Notes under the pieces: generated by a model
What the model was told of the DNA's origin: nothing
What the model saw: the letters and a program-made list of their open reading frames with translations, nothing else
Database searches by the model: none
Part shown: positions 10,627 through 21,374 of the stretch, piece after piece
Layout: the number at the start of each line of letters is the position of its first letter
Numbering within the stretch: position 1 is the first letter of the stretch
DNA from: Ochotona curzoniae
Taxonomy: Eukaryota; Chordata; Mammalia; Lagomorpha; Ochotonidae
DNA length: 64,000 nt
Direction: 5' to 3'
NCBI RefSeq assembly: GCF_017591425.1
Contig: NW_024465885.1
Span: 44,449,001-44,513,000 of the forward strand
Made by a program: the position numbers and the translations under genes

Positions 10627-10956
10627 GGACCCAGCATGGGCCTAGCGGCTATCATCCTCGCATTGAACGCACCGGGATCCCATATGGGCGCTGGTTCTAA
10701 TCCTAGCAACTCCACTTCCCATCCAGCTCCCTGCTTGTAGCCTGGGAAAGCAGTGGAAGACGGCCCAAAGCCTTGGGACTCTACACCCACGTGGGAGACC
10801 TAGAAGAAATTCCTGACTCCTGGCTTTGGATTAGCACAGCACTGGCTGCTGCAGTCACTTGGGGAGTGAATCATTGGACAAAAGATCTTCCTCTCTGTCT
10901 CTCCTGTTGTCTGTATGTCTGACTTTGCAAAAAAATAAATAAATATTTTAAAAAAA
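10627..10956 (+). mobile_element. Young-type C-repeat SINE with target-site duplication
   Basis: Full-length plus-strand copy with B-box-like ggttctaatcc, the body, and an ataaataaatatttt tail. It is flanked by gtcattgg at 10619-10626 and 10957-10964. The LINE-1 text continues smoothly across the site. Confidence 0.95.
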
Positions 10957-11212
10957 GTCATTGGTATTTTGGTAGGAATTGCATTGAGTCTGTGGATTGC
11001 TTTAAGTAGTATAGACATTTTATGTTATTGAGTCCCCATTTTTGTGTCTTTGATTTTTCATCAATGTTTGATATTTTTTGTTGTAGATATCATTTCCTTC
11101 TTTGGCTATATTTATTCCTAAATATTTGATTAATCTATTTCTATTGTGAATGGGGCTTCTTTCTTGATTTCTCTTTCTGTAAGTTCATTATTAGCATTCC
11201 AAAAAACTATCA

Positions 11213-11499
11213 TGGGCCTCATGCAATGGTTCAGTGACTAAATCATCACCTTGCATGTGCCAGGATCCCAAATGGGCACCAGTTTGTGTCCCAGCTGCTC
11301 CACTTTCCATCATGCTCCTTGTTTGTGGCCTGGAAAAGGACCAAAGCCTTGGGTCCTTGCAACCAGGTTGGAGACCCAGAAAAAGCTCATGGGTTTGAAT
11401 TGTCTCAGCTCTGGCCATTTTGTCCACATAGGGAATGAATAAGATCTGTCTCTATCACTCTTCTCTGTAAATATGCCTTTCCAATAAAAATAAAAACAA
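11213..11499 (+). mobile_element. C-repeat SINE
   Basis: Plus-strand copy (gggcctcatgcaatggttcag head, gcccaaatgggcacc-like body, ccaataaaaataaaaac tail) inserted in LINE-1 copy B. It is shortened in the middle. Confidence 0.88.
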
Positions 11500-12329
11500 A
11501 ACTCCTGCCCAAAATATACTTTTTTGGTATGTTTCTTTTATAACTTGCAACTTTTTCTTTTTTACTAATTGGTTAATTAATTCTAAAAGCTTTTTGATGG
11601 AATATGTTTTTCCATGTAAATCATTATATTATTTGCAAATATGGATAATCTGATTTCCTCTTTTCCAATTTTGATGTGCTCTACTTCTTTTTCTTTTTGA
11701 ATTGCTCTTGCCAAAGCCTTCAGTACTATATTGAATAAAAATGGCAAAAGTGTACCTCCTTTTGTTTTTCCAGATCTGGGGGCGGGGGGATGCTTTCAGT
11801 TTTTCCTAATTTGGTATGATATTAGCTATTTGTGATATATAACATAATTTTGAGAAATATTATTCTAAATCTAATTTGTGGAGGATTTTTCTTTTTATCA
11901 TGAAGCATTATTGAATATTATGAAACGCTTTCTCTGAATCTTGTTGACATAACCATAAATTTTTTTCTTCATGCTATTAGTGTGTTTATAATGTTTGTTG
12001 ACTTTTGAATGTTGAACCATTGTAGCATTTCTGGGACAAATCCCACTTGATTTTGCCATTTGATCTTTTTTGATGTGGTTTTGGATTTAATCCCCAATAT
12101 TTTGTTGAGAATCCTTCCATTTATATTCAGTAAGGTTTTAGGTCTGTAATTTTTTTTTCCCCTGTAATGTCTTTGGTTTTGATACCAAAATAACGTTGAC
12201 TTTGTAAAAGAGTTGAAGAGTTCCATCTTGCTCAATATTATGGAATAATATGAAGAGTATTGGAGTTCCTCTTTGAATGTTTTGTAGAAACTCAGTAGAA
12301 AAGCCATTAGGGCCTGAACTGGTTTGTTT

Positions 12330-13094
12330 AGATCTGAAAAATGTTACTCCATTGTCTTCTTGCTTGAAGGGTCTCTTCTGAGCAGTTGGCAGTGATTCTG
12401 ATTGGTTTTCCTAAGTATGTTGTCTGACCATTTTTTGTGTGTGGTTCAGCATTCTTTCTTTATGTTCAGTTGTGGGGAGCTTCACAATGATGTGTCTAGG
12501 AAAGGGCCTTTTGGATCGAATCTCTTTGGGGTTCTATGCCTTTTCTGTATTTGGCTTCCTCTTATGTTCACAGTGTTTGGGGAGTTCTATTTTATAATTT
12601 CATTGAATACCTCCTGTAATCCTGCCTCTCTTTCCACACCTTCAGCAATTCCTATAATTCTGATATTAGACATTTTGATGGTGTCATTCATTTCTTGGAT
12701 ATATTTCTTGGCTTTATTCAGTTTTTTTCTCCAAATGTTTAATTAATTATGTGTTCTTGAATTGATTATTTTCCAATTCTGATATTCTTTCTTCTGCATC
12801 ATTCATTCTGTTGTTGAGGCTTTCTATTGTGTTCTTTAACCCAAGTATTTCAGTCTGGGCGTGTTTTATAGAGTCTATCTCGGTGGTGATATATTCTTTA
12901 AATTCCTTGAGTTCTTGCCATCATTTCTTGTTGTCTCTGAAGAATTTCATCATGATTTTTTTGTAGTGCTTGTCTGGGAGCTCCCCAATGTCTTCATCCT
13001 GCAGCTCTAAGATTGATGTTATCTGTTGCTCATTTATGAGGGAAGTGCTAGCTCCCTCATTTATGTTACTTCCTGTTTTTCTGCCTTTCCCCAT
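12330..13094 (-). pseudogene. LINE-1 ORF1 remnant, copy B insert
   Basis: The start codon is at 13094 on the minus strand, followed by GKGRKTGSNINEGAS, a typical LINE-1 ORF1 beginning. A coiled-coil region (NTIESLNNRMNDAEERISELE) and RRM-like sequence (HIIVKLPTTEHKERML) follow. The C-terminal domain [19 protein letters not shown] is present, and the frame ends at SNIFQI and a stop. In-frame stops and frameshifts are present. The protein would have been the LINE-1 RNA-binding chaperone. About 60 C-terminal residues are missing. Confidence 0.85.
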
Positions 13095-14005
13095 GGCCTT
13101 TTGGATCTGTGGGCTTTCTGGTTGCTACTGATAATCTATGTGTCCCTGTGGGCCTTCAGTCTCTGGTGTTTTGCAGGGGTCTTCTGGGATGCCTTTCTGG
13201 GGTCTGAGTAGTTGCTGGAGCACAGGGACACTGCTGTGCACCTGCTTGGAGAGGGTTTCTCTCTGACCTGCCTTCTTCAGGCAGCAGATGGGGTACACAA
13301 AACGATGTGGATTATTGTGCAAGCATTGACTGGAGCAAGTGGCAGGAAGGCATGCCAACAGCTGTAGTTTTGTGCATTACTGTTTTGTGCACCTGGGGAG
13401 CTGCACTTTCTTGCTGCTCAGCATCTGAGTCCACACTCTATTCCCCAAGGATCCTGCTTCTCCCTCTTAGGTGATCCTGGCATCTCTCTGGGTGGCTCAG
13501 GGTACAGATCCTTTGGGTGTTGGCAGACTTAGTTCTTACTCCATGTGCCCCAGCTTCAAATGGTCTACTCCCCAGCTGCTCCCTCCCCAATGGCGTGCCC
13601 TCCTCCGTGGGGGGTGGGGGGGCACATGATCCACTGCCTGTGGGCTTCTCCTCAGGTTTGCCTTCTTTTATCCTATGAGTCCCTTTACCTCCCACTGTCT
13701 CCTTGTAGAAGACAAAGACTCCCACCGGGAGTCTCCCTGTACTGGTTTGATGCTCACAAAGTTTTGTCTGAGCTCGTGGTTACAGTCAGCATTCACTCTC
13801 CTGGGCTGCCAGCTGCAATCCTGAGCATTTTCAGCAGCTCTGCCTCACCTTCATTGCACCTGCCCGCCTCTGGTGGACTCCACGGAGGTTCAGTTACTTT
13901 GCCAAGTACTGTCTTCCAGCTCCTGTCTCCACTGGATGTTGTCCCTAAGCTTTCTGCACACTCAGCTACACCTGCCTTCTGTGTTCGGCCATCTTGATTT
14001 CCTCC
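13095..14005 (-). other. LINE-1 5'UTR, copy B insert
   Basis: About 910 bp of GC-rich noncoding sequence between the 5' terminus motif and the ORF1 start. It includes a G/C homopolymer patch near 13609-13621. Open frames of 95-150 codons here match nothing I recognise and are treated as chance. Confidence 0.7.
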
Positions 14006-14985
14006 TGGACTTTTCCTTGATGGAAGACTTTTGATTACTGCTTTAATGTTATTGCTTCCATGGGTCTGTTTAGGTTATCTGTATCTTCCTGATTTAATCT
14101 TGGCAGGTTATATGTGTTCAGGAATTCATGCAGTTCCTTAAGGTTTTCCAGTTTACTAGTATATAGTTCTTCATAGTGGTTTCTCATGATCCTTTGTATT
14201 TCAGTGGTTCTAGTTTTTCATCTCTAATTTTTAAAATTTTTATTATTTTGTTGTTCAGCTCTAATTTTATTTATTTGAGTTAAATTTTTTTTTTCTGTGT
14301 TAGTCTGGTAGAAATTTATCTATTTTGCTTATCTTCTCAGAAAAGCCAAGTTTTGGGTGTTTTTTTTAAGCTTCAATTTCGTTTACTTCTCTGATTCTTA
14401 TATTTCTCACTTCCCACTGAATTGGTTTTAATTTGTTCTTGTTTTTCTGTATTTAAGCGGCATAATTAGGTCTTCAATTTGAGATATTTGTCCTTTTCTA
14501 ATGTAAGCACCAACATTCCTCTTAATACAGTTTTTGCTGTATCCACAGATCTTGATATATTGTATCTTCATATTCACCTATTTAAAGAAAATATATTTCA
14601 CTTTTCATTTCTTTAGTTACCCTTTGATCATTCAGTAGCATGGTGTTTAATTTCCAATTATAAGTATTCTATTGTTCTTGTTATTTATTTCTAGTTGTAT
14701 TTCTTTATGGTCGGAGAAGATACATGATATGATTTCAATCTTTTAAAAATATCTTAGGATTTGATCTGTGGCTTAATAGGTGACCTATCTTAGAAAATGT
14801 TTCATGTGTGATGAGAAAAATGTGTATTCTGTAGTTGTTGGGTGAGATGTCTGATAAATGTATTAGATCCATTTGTTTACTAGTGTGGTTTAACTTGGAT
14901 GTAGCTTTTGTATTCTGCTGGAAAATTTGCTCATTGACAAATAAGTCTCACTGTTATTAGAGTTTATCTCTTGTATCCCTTGGCT
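14006..14985 (-). pseudogene. LINE-1 ORF2 remnant (late endonuclease to RT start), copy B
   Basis: The minus strand matches the ORF2 region from about the middle of the endonuclease domain (near 14960) to the start of RT, ending ...NIKAVIKSLPSRKSPG. A normal ORF2 continues with a GPDGF-like motif, and the counterpart GPNGF lies at about 12310 on the far side of the inserted 5'UTR-ORF1 piece. The copy is truncated on the right near 14985. It has several frameshifts. Confidence 0.85.
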
Positions 14986-15159
14986 TGCTGCTTTAGCTGT
15001 GGTTGTGGTTCTAGGGGAGCCTAGGAATGTAGTCTCTGAGTGGTTTCTTTTGTCTTTATCAATGCAAGCTATGTCTATAAATGACGCAGTGGACTAGTCT
15101 GCTGCAATTCACAGGGATGTAAGTGTGATTTGGAGATAAGTAAGGGTTTTCTGTAGTTG
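14986..15159. other. Short unassigned stretch
   Basis: Sequence between the truncated LINE-1 and the next SINE. Nothing was recognised. Confidence 0.4.
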
Positions 15160-15482
15160 TTGGGCTGGCATCTCGTATGGGCACTGGTTTGAAATCTAAT
15201 TTCTCCACTTCCAATCTAGCTCCCTGCTTATGGCCTGGGAAAGCAGTGGGGGATCTCCCAAAGCCTTGGGCTCCCCACATTAACATGGGAGACCCGAAAA
15301 CAGCTTCTGGCTCCCAGCTTCAGACTAGCTCAGCTCTGGCCATTGTGGTTATTTAGGGAGTGAACCAGTGGATGGAAGCTCTTGCTCTCTCTAATTCGTT
15401 CTTCCTTTTATACTCTCTCTCTGGCCCTCCTTCTCTGTGTAAACCTGCCTTTCAAATAAAAGTAAATAAATCTTTTTTTTTT
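15160..15482 (+). mobile_element. C-repeat SINE
   Basis: Plus-strand copy with the body (tagctccctgcttatggcctggg), an expanded CT-rich block, and an aaagtaaataaatc tail. The head is diverged. Confidence 0.9.
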
Positions 15483-15569
15483 AAAGAGCAGTAAAAACAT
15501 ACTCTAATAGACCAGCATGAAGATATAAAACCCAGTTATCAATAAATAAATGCATTGATCATTGCAAAC

Positions 15570-16050
15570 TATGAGGAGTGTCTTGGGGAAATGTGTGGGT
15601 TTGGTGGTGAGGGTGATGGTGACAACGGTGGCTGGGAAAGACCTCCATGAAGTTAGAAGGGTGATAAGGGGGTAGGAGGAGATAGTTATACTACAAGAGT
15701 GGTGGGGAGAATGTTCCAGAAAAGGGGCAGTGGTCTGAGATGTCGGGAGGGGCCAGAGCAGGCAGGACTTTCTGAGGCCCTGCAAGAGCCTGGCTGAGAT
15801 GGAAATGACACAGGAAGCCATAGATGAATTTTCACTGAGGGAATGATAAGTGGTTTCTATCCTAAGACCAGGTGCTATTGCAAAGAGGAAGCCTCAGGAG
15901 GGAGTGCAAGTACAGGTGTGTCCTGTAGTAGTATGGACCATCCTGAGCTGCCTAGATGCTGGGAATGGGGAAGAAAGAGATAGATTGATGAAGTTATGCT
16001 AGAGATAGAGTGGACAGGAGCTACTGAAGGATGAGAGCTGGTAGGTGAGT
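15570..16050 (-). mobile_element. L2-like LINE relic, antisense
   Basis: Reads like the reverse of mammalian LINE-2: ttccagaaaaggggcagtg, gccctgcaagagcctggc, gaaatgacacaggaagcc, then a ggtaggtgagtgg-type end. It is ancient and has no frame. The call rests on phrase similarity. Confidence 0.6.
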
Positions 16051-16279
16051 GGTTAGAGTGAGGCCAAGGGGACTGCTGAGCTCAGATACTCAGGGTCAGG
16101 TGTTCCTGTGTCTCGTCATGGGGTTGATCTTGTCTCTCCAGCTTGACCCCACCACTCCTCACATTTGGGTTTGGACTCCTTCTGCCATTGCCTCTCTCCT
16201 GCTCTTGTCTCACACTTCCTGGTGCTGCTTGAACACTTTGGGGTGTGTCTCACCTCTCTAGATGCACTAGAACTTTGGG

Positions 16280-16925
16280 GTGTCCTTTCTGTTTGTGTCC
16301 CATAGGGTCATTGATGACTCCCATGCTTGCACTTCCCTCTTGGACTCCTACCCCTCGACTCCAAAAAATGTTTTGTCTCCAACTGGTTGCTCCATGCCTC
16401 CATTTTAACAACCAATTGGTGCATTCCAAACTGAGCCCCTAGGTCTGAAAACTGTTCCCTTTGGTTCATGGCAGCTTTATGCTTCTTGTTATGCAGGCCA
16501 AAATGTTGGCATCATCTTTGAGTTATCTGGATTGCTCCCACTGCATGGTCAGTCTGTCCCTAAGTCTTTGGGCCCTAGGGGCCTTCCAAATGCATCTGGG
16601 ATCTGACCCCTAATTAGCATCTCCCAGTGCTGGCCTACTTCAGGCTAGCACTGTCAGGCATGTGGATGCTGGCAACAGCCTCCTTTTCCCCTCTGATGGA
16701 GCCCTGGCTGCCTTCTTAACCTTCTGCGTGCCAGCATGACGCCTTGCCCTTGCTTGGACACATTGGGCATGCTCCCACGCAGGGCCTTGTACCTACTCTT
16801 TCCTGCTGGGAAGTCTTTCCCCAACTGCCTACTAGCTCAGCCTCTGCTTCTCTTTCAGCGTTGCTAGCGAGCCTCCTTTGTCATGCAAGGCCCTCTGTGA
16901 CCTGGAGGGACTTTAGGATCAGACT
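16280..16925 (+). mobile_element. L2-like LINE relic, sense
   Basis: Plus-strand L2 wording in order: ctccaactggttgctccatgcc, ttccaaactgagcccc, ggcatcatctttgagttatc, ctggcctacttcaggc, then the 3'-proximal tcctgctgggaagtctttcc and actgcctactagctcagcc. It lies head to tail with an opposite-strand L2 relic to the left. Confidence 0.8.
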
Positions 16926-16929
16926 GTTC

Positions 16930-17020
16930 CCTGATGTGAGTGTCACTGTCCCAACTTCCAGATGAGGAGCCTGGAGGTTATTCCCTGAGGACAGGCGGCT
17001 GGTGAAGGCCAAAGTCAGGA
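16930..17020 (-). repeat. MIR-like relic
   Basis: The stretch cttccagatgaggagcctggagg resembles the reversed MIR core (the 'cagatgaggaaactgaggc' region). It is short and degenerate. Confidence 0.45.
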
Positions 17021-17896
17021 CGTGTGTTATGTGGCTGGTCAGCCTAGGTGGAGGGGCAGATCTTGTATGCCTCGCTTCCTCTGTGGGCAGCTGTCCATAG
17101 ACTCAGGCAACCTCCCATACCCTTGACCCACTTGCCCCGTCCGCTTTCAGAATTCATGGGGTAGATGTATGCATGGATCACCTTGTTCCAGGAGGGCTTA
17201 CATTTTTAAATCATCTCTGAGTAAGGGTGAGGCAATGCTCTGAGAAGGCCTTTTCGATGTATGAAAGCAGGTAGGGGAGGCCTAGATGAGGTGGGAACTC
17301 TTTCCCCCCAAATATCTGCAGATGCTGCCTGCAGGTACCTCCAAAACCTCCTACTCACCAGGCCGAGGAAACAGAAATGAAAAAAATAATTCCATTTTAT
17401 GCTACAGATTCTAGAAAGCCAAGAAATGCTGGGGAAATCTATTTTGAGTCACACCTTTTATAGGAAAAGGAAAAAATGGAAGTAGTGTGGGTTCTGTTGG
17501 TAAAGACGGTCGTTCAGGTGGAAGCATGCATTAACAACTCTTTCGTGTACACACGCTGACATCTCCTAGGAGCAACACTTTGAACTGAAGCACAAGTTAC
17601 TGCCCTCAGCCCCTGGAACTTACAAGTTGAAAAATGGGGATCACATTTCAGATATGAAATACACAAGACACCATTGCTATAGGAGATGCATAGAAATACA
17701 GCAATTCCAAGGCTCTGCCAGCCTTGTTCTCAGAAGCATCATGAAAATGGGACCAGGTGGTATCCGAAATTCTGAGCACTCTACATTTTGTAGTGCTAAA
17801 ACAAAAAGATGGATTAGGATATAATAGACATATCAGCAATAACGTATAAGCAAATAATCTTTTATGTGAAATCACAGATTTATACATACAATGCTA
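17020..17896. other. No gene or element recognised
   Basis: Moderate-GC sequence followed by AT-rich sequence. Open frames here are under 80 codons and unrecognised. It probably contains decayed repeats that I cannot name. Confidence 0.5.
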
Positions 17897-18060
17897 TTTT
17901 AAAGATTTTGTTTATTTTTATTTAAAAGATAGAGTTAGAGAAAGAAGAAGAGAAAGAGAGATCTTACTGTGAGAGAGGCAGAGGCCACACAAAGGTGCCC
18001 TGCTGGCTTTGAATTCTTACTCCATCATCTGCTTGCTTGTGGGATCTTGGATATTTTTTG
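17897..18060 (-). mobile_element. Partial old C-repeat SINE
   Basis: Reversed tail (ttttgtttatttttatttaaaag) and the GAGA-rich block of a minus-strand SINE. The rest is lost where the next SINE begins. Confidence 0.65.
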
Positions 18061-18067
18061 GGTGTAT

Positions 18068-18365
18068 CTGTGCCACCACTTTCAATGCTGACATCCCATG
18101 TGGGCACTGGTTCAAGTCCCAGCTGCTCCCCTTCCTATCGAGCTTGCTGTTAATATATATACCTGGGAAAAGCAAAGGAAGATGACCTAGGTCTTTGGCC
18201 CCCTGCACCTAGGTGGGAGACCCAGATGAAGCTCCTGGCCCCTAGCTTCAGCCTGGCTCAGTCCCAGCCACTGTGAACATTTGGAGAGTGAAACAGTGGA
18301 TGGAAGATCTCTCTCTCTCTCTCTGTATAATTCTGACTTTTTAATAAACAAATCTTTTTTATTTA
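18068..18365 (+). mobile_element. C-repeat SINE
   Basis: Plus-strand copy: catcccatgtgggcactggttc, agctcctggcccctagcttc, a (TC)n block and an aataaacaaatctttt tail. With the preceding partial copy it forms an inverted pair. Confidence 0.88.
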
Positions 18366-18369
18366 TTAT

Positions 18370-18828
18370 TTTTTTAGAAGATATACACTGCTGCTCTGAT
18401 GCATCAGTAACTGACTCAGGCTGTGGAAGGGCCTTGGGCTGGAGCCATGGCGTTTGCTAGATGGGCACTGTATTTAGGGGAAGGCAGGCTTAGCTGCTAT
18501 AACAAATGTGCTTCAAGTAGTGACTCTGCAATATCAAAGTCCAACCCTGTCCATGGAAACCTCCAGAGGTCATGGCTGCCAGGTGATATCTGTAGCCTTC
18601 ACATAATTTTTGCAGGTGGGGGGGACTGCCTCAGTTCTGCTCATCTCTTCCAGCAGGGGAAGCAGGGAATGGGACAGGACTGTCAATGATGCTATCAATT
18701 CTTTGCGTGCAAAATCCAGGTGGGACCCTCATCATTTCTGCCAGCTTTTCTGATCACAGGACCAAACTCCTTGCAAAGGAGGCTGGGAAATGTAGTCTTC
18801 ACTCAGATAATCACATTGCTCGCTAACT
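18370..18828. other. No gene or element recognised
   Basis: Unassigned sequence. The longest frame (18423-18689, plus strand, 88 codons) has no recognisable domain. Confidence 0.4.
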
Positions 18829-18829
18829 C

Positions 18830-19060
18830 AGGTCAAATATCCTGCATCCAAAATACTTGGAACCAAGAGTGTTACAGATTTGGAATATTTGCATACATGT
18901 AAAGGTTATTTTGTAGACAGGACACGTGTCTGAGTAAAAAATTTACTTGTTTCATTTATACCTAACACACATAGACTGAAGGTAATTCATATCATATTTT
19001 AAATTAATCTGGTCATGAAAGTTAGCATTTGAGATGTTTCAGACTTTGGAGCATTAAAAT
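18830..19060 (+). mobile_element. DNA-transposon relic, Tigger/MER type
   Basis: Wording such as ccaaaatacttggaaccaag, agatttggaatatttgcat and cagactttggagcatt matches a common mammalian nonautonomous DNA transposon built from inverted 'aaatgctccaa/ttggagcatt' modules. I cannot name the subfamily with certainty. Confidence 0.55.
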
Positions 19061-19720
19061 TTTGAAGAGCAGAAAGTGGGGGCGGGGGAACCAGTAGCCA
19101 CCCAGGATCTCAAAGAAAGGGGCAGATTCTAGTGACCTCTTATCGGGCTTTTTGCCCGGTTCTTTCAGTGGCAAGTGCATTGTACAAACCCAAACTCCCT
19201 GTGAACCAGAAGGCGGTTTAGGAAATGATTCAGGCTCCCTGGCTGTCTCCTCATACACTGAGCATCCTGGATAGAAAAGTAGCCATACACCCATTTGGGG
19301 CTTGGCGTTTAGTTTATAATAATAATAATGACTTTGGCACCAAAAAAATTTCCTGAGGGTTAATGAATGACTAGCTTGGGTTGATAGTCCAAATCGCTGC
19401 TGAAGCCGAGCAATGTGTTCCAGCTTTGTGTGACTCTACAGGAAATTCTTTGTAACACCCAGCTATTACTGCTTCAATCTCACAAAATAAAAATGAATGG
19501 ATGTTTCATTGCAGCTTGGAAAAAACTTGGTCACCATTGTGTGTGGTCACCATGCTCTTATTTTTATTTTTTTCAGGCACATTTCCTGTGTTTTTTTGAA
19601 TTCTCTTTCTGGCTGCAATTTGTTGTAGTGGCAGCAACAGCAGTAGCAGCAGCAGCAGCTGGCCCTATAGATTAGTTTGAATCCCATTGCTATTTATAGC
19701 ACCCCTGGCAATGCTCATCA
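19061..19720. other. No gene or element recognised
   Basis: Unassigned sequence with a short imperfect (AGC)n run at 19629-19662 and a (TAA)n patch near 19316-19328. Confidence 0.4.
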
Positions 19721-19724
19721 CTCT

Positions 19725-19845
19725 CAGTGTGTCTGCCCAGCTAGACTAGGAGCTCCATGAGGTCCAAGACAGCCAGTGGCTCTCCAGCTCAGCAGGGCCT
19801 GGATACCCCTGGCACTCACGACAACTTAGAGAGCTGGACACCATG
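19725..19845 (+). repeat. L2 3'-end-like relic
   Basis: The stretch ctagactaggagctccatga followed by cctggcactca is the usual wording of the LINE-2 3' end on the sense strand. Confidence 0.7.
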
Positions 19846-19957
19846 GAATACTGTAGAGCCTTAAACCACCCATCTTTAATCCAGGGAATCCTTCACAGCA
19901 AACATGAGAATCTTAGCATTTACTGGGAGTTAAAGCAATTCATTTTCTTATCTTTCT

Positions 19958-20242
19958 TTTTTAATTAAAAAAAAGGTCCTCCATCTGTTGGTGCATTCCT
20001 CAAATGGCTACAACGGCCAGAGCTGAGCTGATCCTAAGCCAGAAGCCAGGAGCTTCTCTCAGGTCTTCCTGGAAGAAGTGGGTATAGAAATGTGAGTATA
20101 AGGTCCTCTATACCACTCTCCAAGGCCACAAGTAGGGAGCTAGAAGGGAAGTGGAGCAGCTGGGATATGAACTAGTACCCATATGGGATCTGGTGCATGG
20201 AAGGTGAGGACTTTAGCCACTATGCTACTGTGCCGGGTCCAA
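19958..20242 (-). mobile_element. C-repeat SINE
   Basis: Minus-strand copy with a short reversed tail, the gagctgagctgatcctaagccag block and catatgggatctggtgcatgg. A ~35-bp unrelated or diverged segment replaces part of the middle near 20070-20105. Confidence 0.88.
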
Positions 20243-20244
20243 GG

Positions 20245-21000
20245 CAATTAATTTTCAACACATAACTGTCTGATTAGTTTATAAGAGAAGTGGGCATGTT
20301 GAATCAGTTGTGTATGGTGCTGCTTACTGTGTTGGGAAGAGAAGCCATGTCTGTGATCAAGTGTACAACAACTACCTGGCCTGTAGGACTCAAGCGCATC
20401 TCCTGTCTGCAGGTTTTCTGCCAGTAGAACAATGTTGACAAAATAAGTCCATTTCCTTCAGCAAAGTCCTGAGATCAGGGAATTTGGACATCTTGGATTT
20501 ACCAAAGGAAAAACCTAGACCCTCTAGTCATGAAAAGCGGTCTTCAAGAAGGAAGATAAAGTACAGACATTTGAGGCAAGAAAAAAAAAAAACCCCACAA
20601 AGCTTCCAAAAGCATTGGCCACCAGGAGAGCAACATCTAAAAGGAAGTGGAAAATTACCCCAAATGGAAGCTCACAAGAGAAGAAGGAAGGAAAATTGAA
20701 GAAATGGGAAATGCGTTTATGGGGGAAAAGTGACTGAGTTGTCAGCTCAGGCAGGAGTGTGTTTGGAACTGCCCAAACTTGGACTTCAATGTCTATAAGA
20801 AATTAACTTTAAGAAACCTACAGCAGACCTCAAAGAGGTCAGGCAAGGTGGCTTTCTTCAGGGCATTCAGAGAGGAAAGACATGCCAAATCCAGCGTGAT
20901 TCAGAGAAAGCAAACTAGGTTTCCAAGCATAAACCAGGAATTAAAAGCCACAAGGACACCTGCAGCTGTAGGAATTGGTTGGCAACAAAACTGTTACTTT
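20245..21000. other. Unassigned purine-rich sequence
   Basis: Two lysine/arginine-rich plus-strand frames (20484-20699 and 20779-21003, 71 and 74 codons) lie here. Their composition reflects the A/G-rich DNA. I recognise no domain and see no splice or promoter context, so no gene is called. Confidence 0.4.
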
Positions 21001-21007
21001 TAGGACA

Positions 21008-21370
21008 CCACCATGTGTGTGCCCGGGGTGAGAAATGACCTATTGATCATTGGCTAATAATCACTTAGTGTCAAACAATCAATGCAGCCACTGTCAGGCC
21101 TAGTCATGGGTCTCTCCGGGATGAAAAACCTAGGCAGTATAGCTCTCTTACCTGGCCAATGAACTAGACATTAGCTACGAACCACACCCTTGGGTCAACC
21201 ATAAAAGCAGCGATACTGCTGATGAGAAGCCAGAAGACCAATGGCAAGGAGAATCCAATGTACTTTCTATTGGTCCAGCATCTCAGGGAGCGACCTCTGC
21301 TCAGGGCTGTTTCCAAGTCCTACATTTTTTGTTCTCTTTCACCTGCTACTTCTGAACTCTGCAGCAATTT
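21008..21370 (+). mobile_element. Possible LTR-like segment
   Basis: The segment has a loose LTR-like layout: upstream CCAAT-like motifs (ccaatgaac), a TATA-like ataaaag near 21201-21207, then a pyrimidine-rich downstream part. No clear TG...CA ends or target-site duplication were found, so this is tentative. Confidence 0.25.
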
Positions 21371-21374
21371 AGAC

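Larger units (their letters stand above)
8990..12327 (-). mobile_element. LINE-1 copy B: ORF2 3' portion and 3' end
   Basis: Minus-strand LINE-1, older than copy A. The ORF2 C-terminal region lies at about 9000-9540, with readable blocks SKGLISRMYQQLK (near 9620) and QKWAKDFNK (near 9550). RT follows to GPNGFSTEFLQ at about 12290-12320. Three SINEs interrupt it, at 10033, 10627 and 11213. At 12327 it meets ORF1 sequence, and its upstream ORF2 part resumes at 14006. Confidence 0.9.
8990..12327 (-). pseudogene. LINE-1 ORF2 remnant (RT to C-terminus), copy B
   Basis: Readable RT blocks include KKNYRPKTLLNINGRILNKI and QVGFVPEM (11969-12307). The catalytic box is FANN (minus strand, 11628-11639) where active elements have FADD, so both metal-binding Asp residues are lost. 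Many frameshifts and three SINE insertions confirm that it is inactive. Its missing N-terminal half corresponds to 14006-14985. Confidence 0.88.
12328..14005 (-). mobile_element. 5' half of a LINE-1 (5'UTR + ORF1) inside copy B ORF2
   Basis: The right end, read on the minus strand, is GGAGGAAATCAAGATGGCCG, the classic LINE-1 5' terminus, so the piece is 5'-complete. Leftward come about 0.9 kb of GC-rich 5'UTR and ORF1 starting at 13094. The sequence then stops inside the ORF1 C-terminal domain with no poly(A). ORF2 of the host element ends just before it (...SLPSRKSPG at 14006-14040) and resumes just after it (SSGPNGF at about 12305-12325). Confidence 0.82.

Noticed and set aside
13438..13997. 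Frames of 95 and 150 codons as genes
   Set aside because: They lie in the GC-rich LINE-1 5'UTR and match no protein that I recognise.
20484..21003. Two Lys/Arg-rich frames as basic-protein exons
   Set aside because: The composition simply reflects A/G-rich DNA. No domain was recognised and the two frames are not linked by plausible splice signals.
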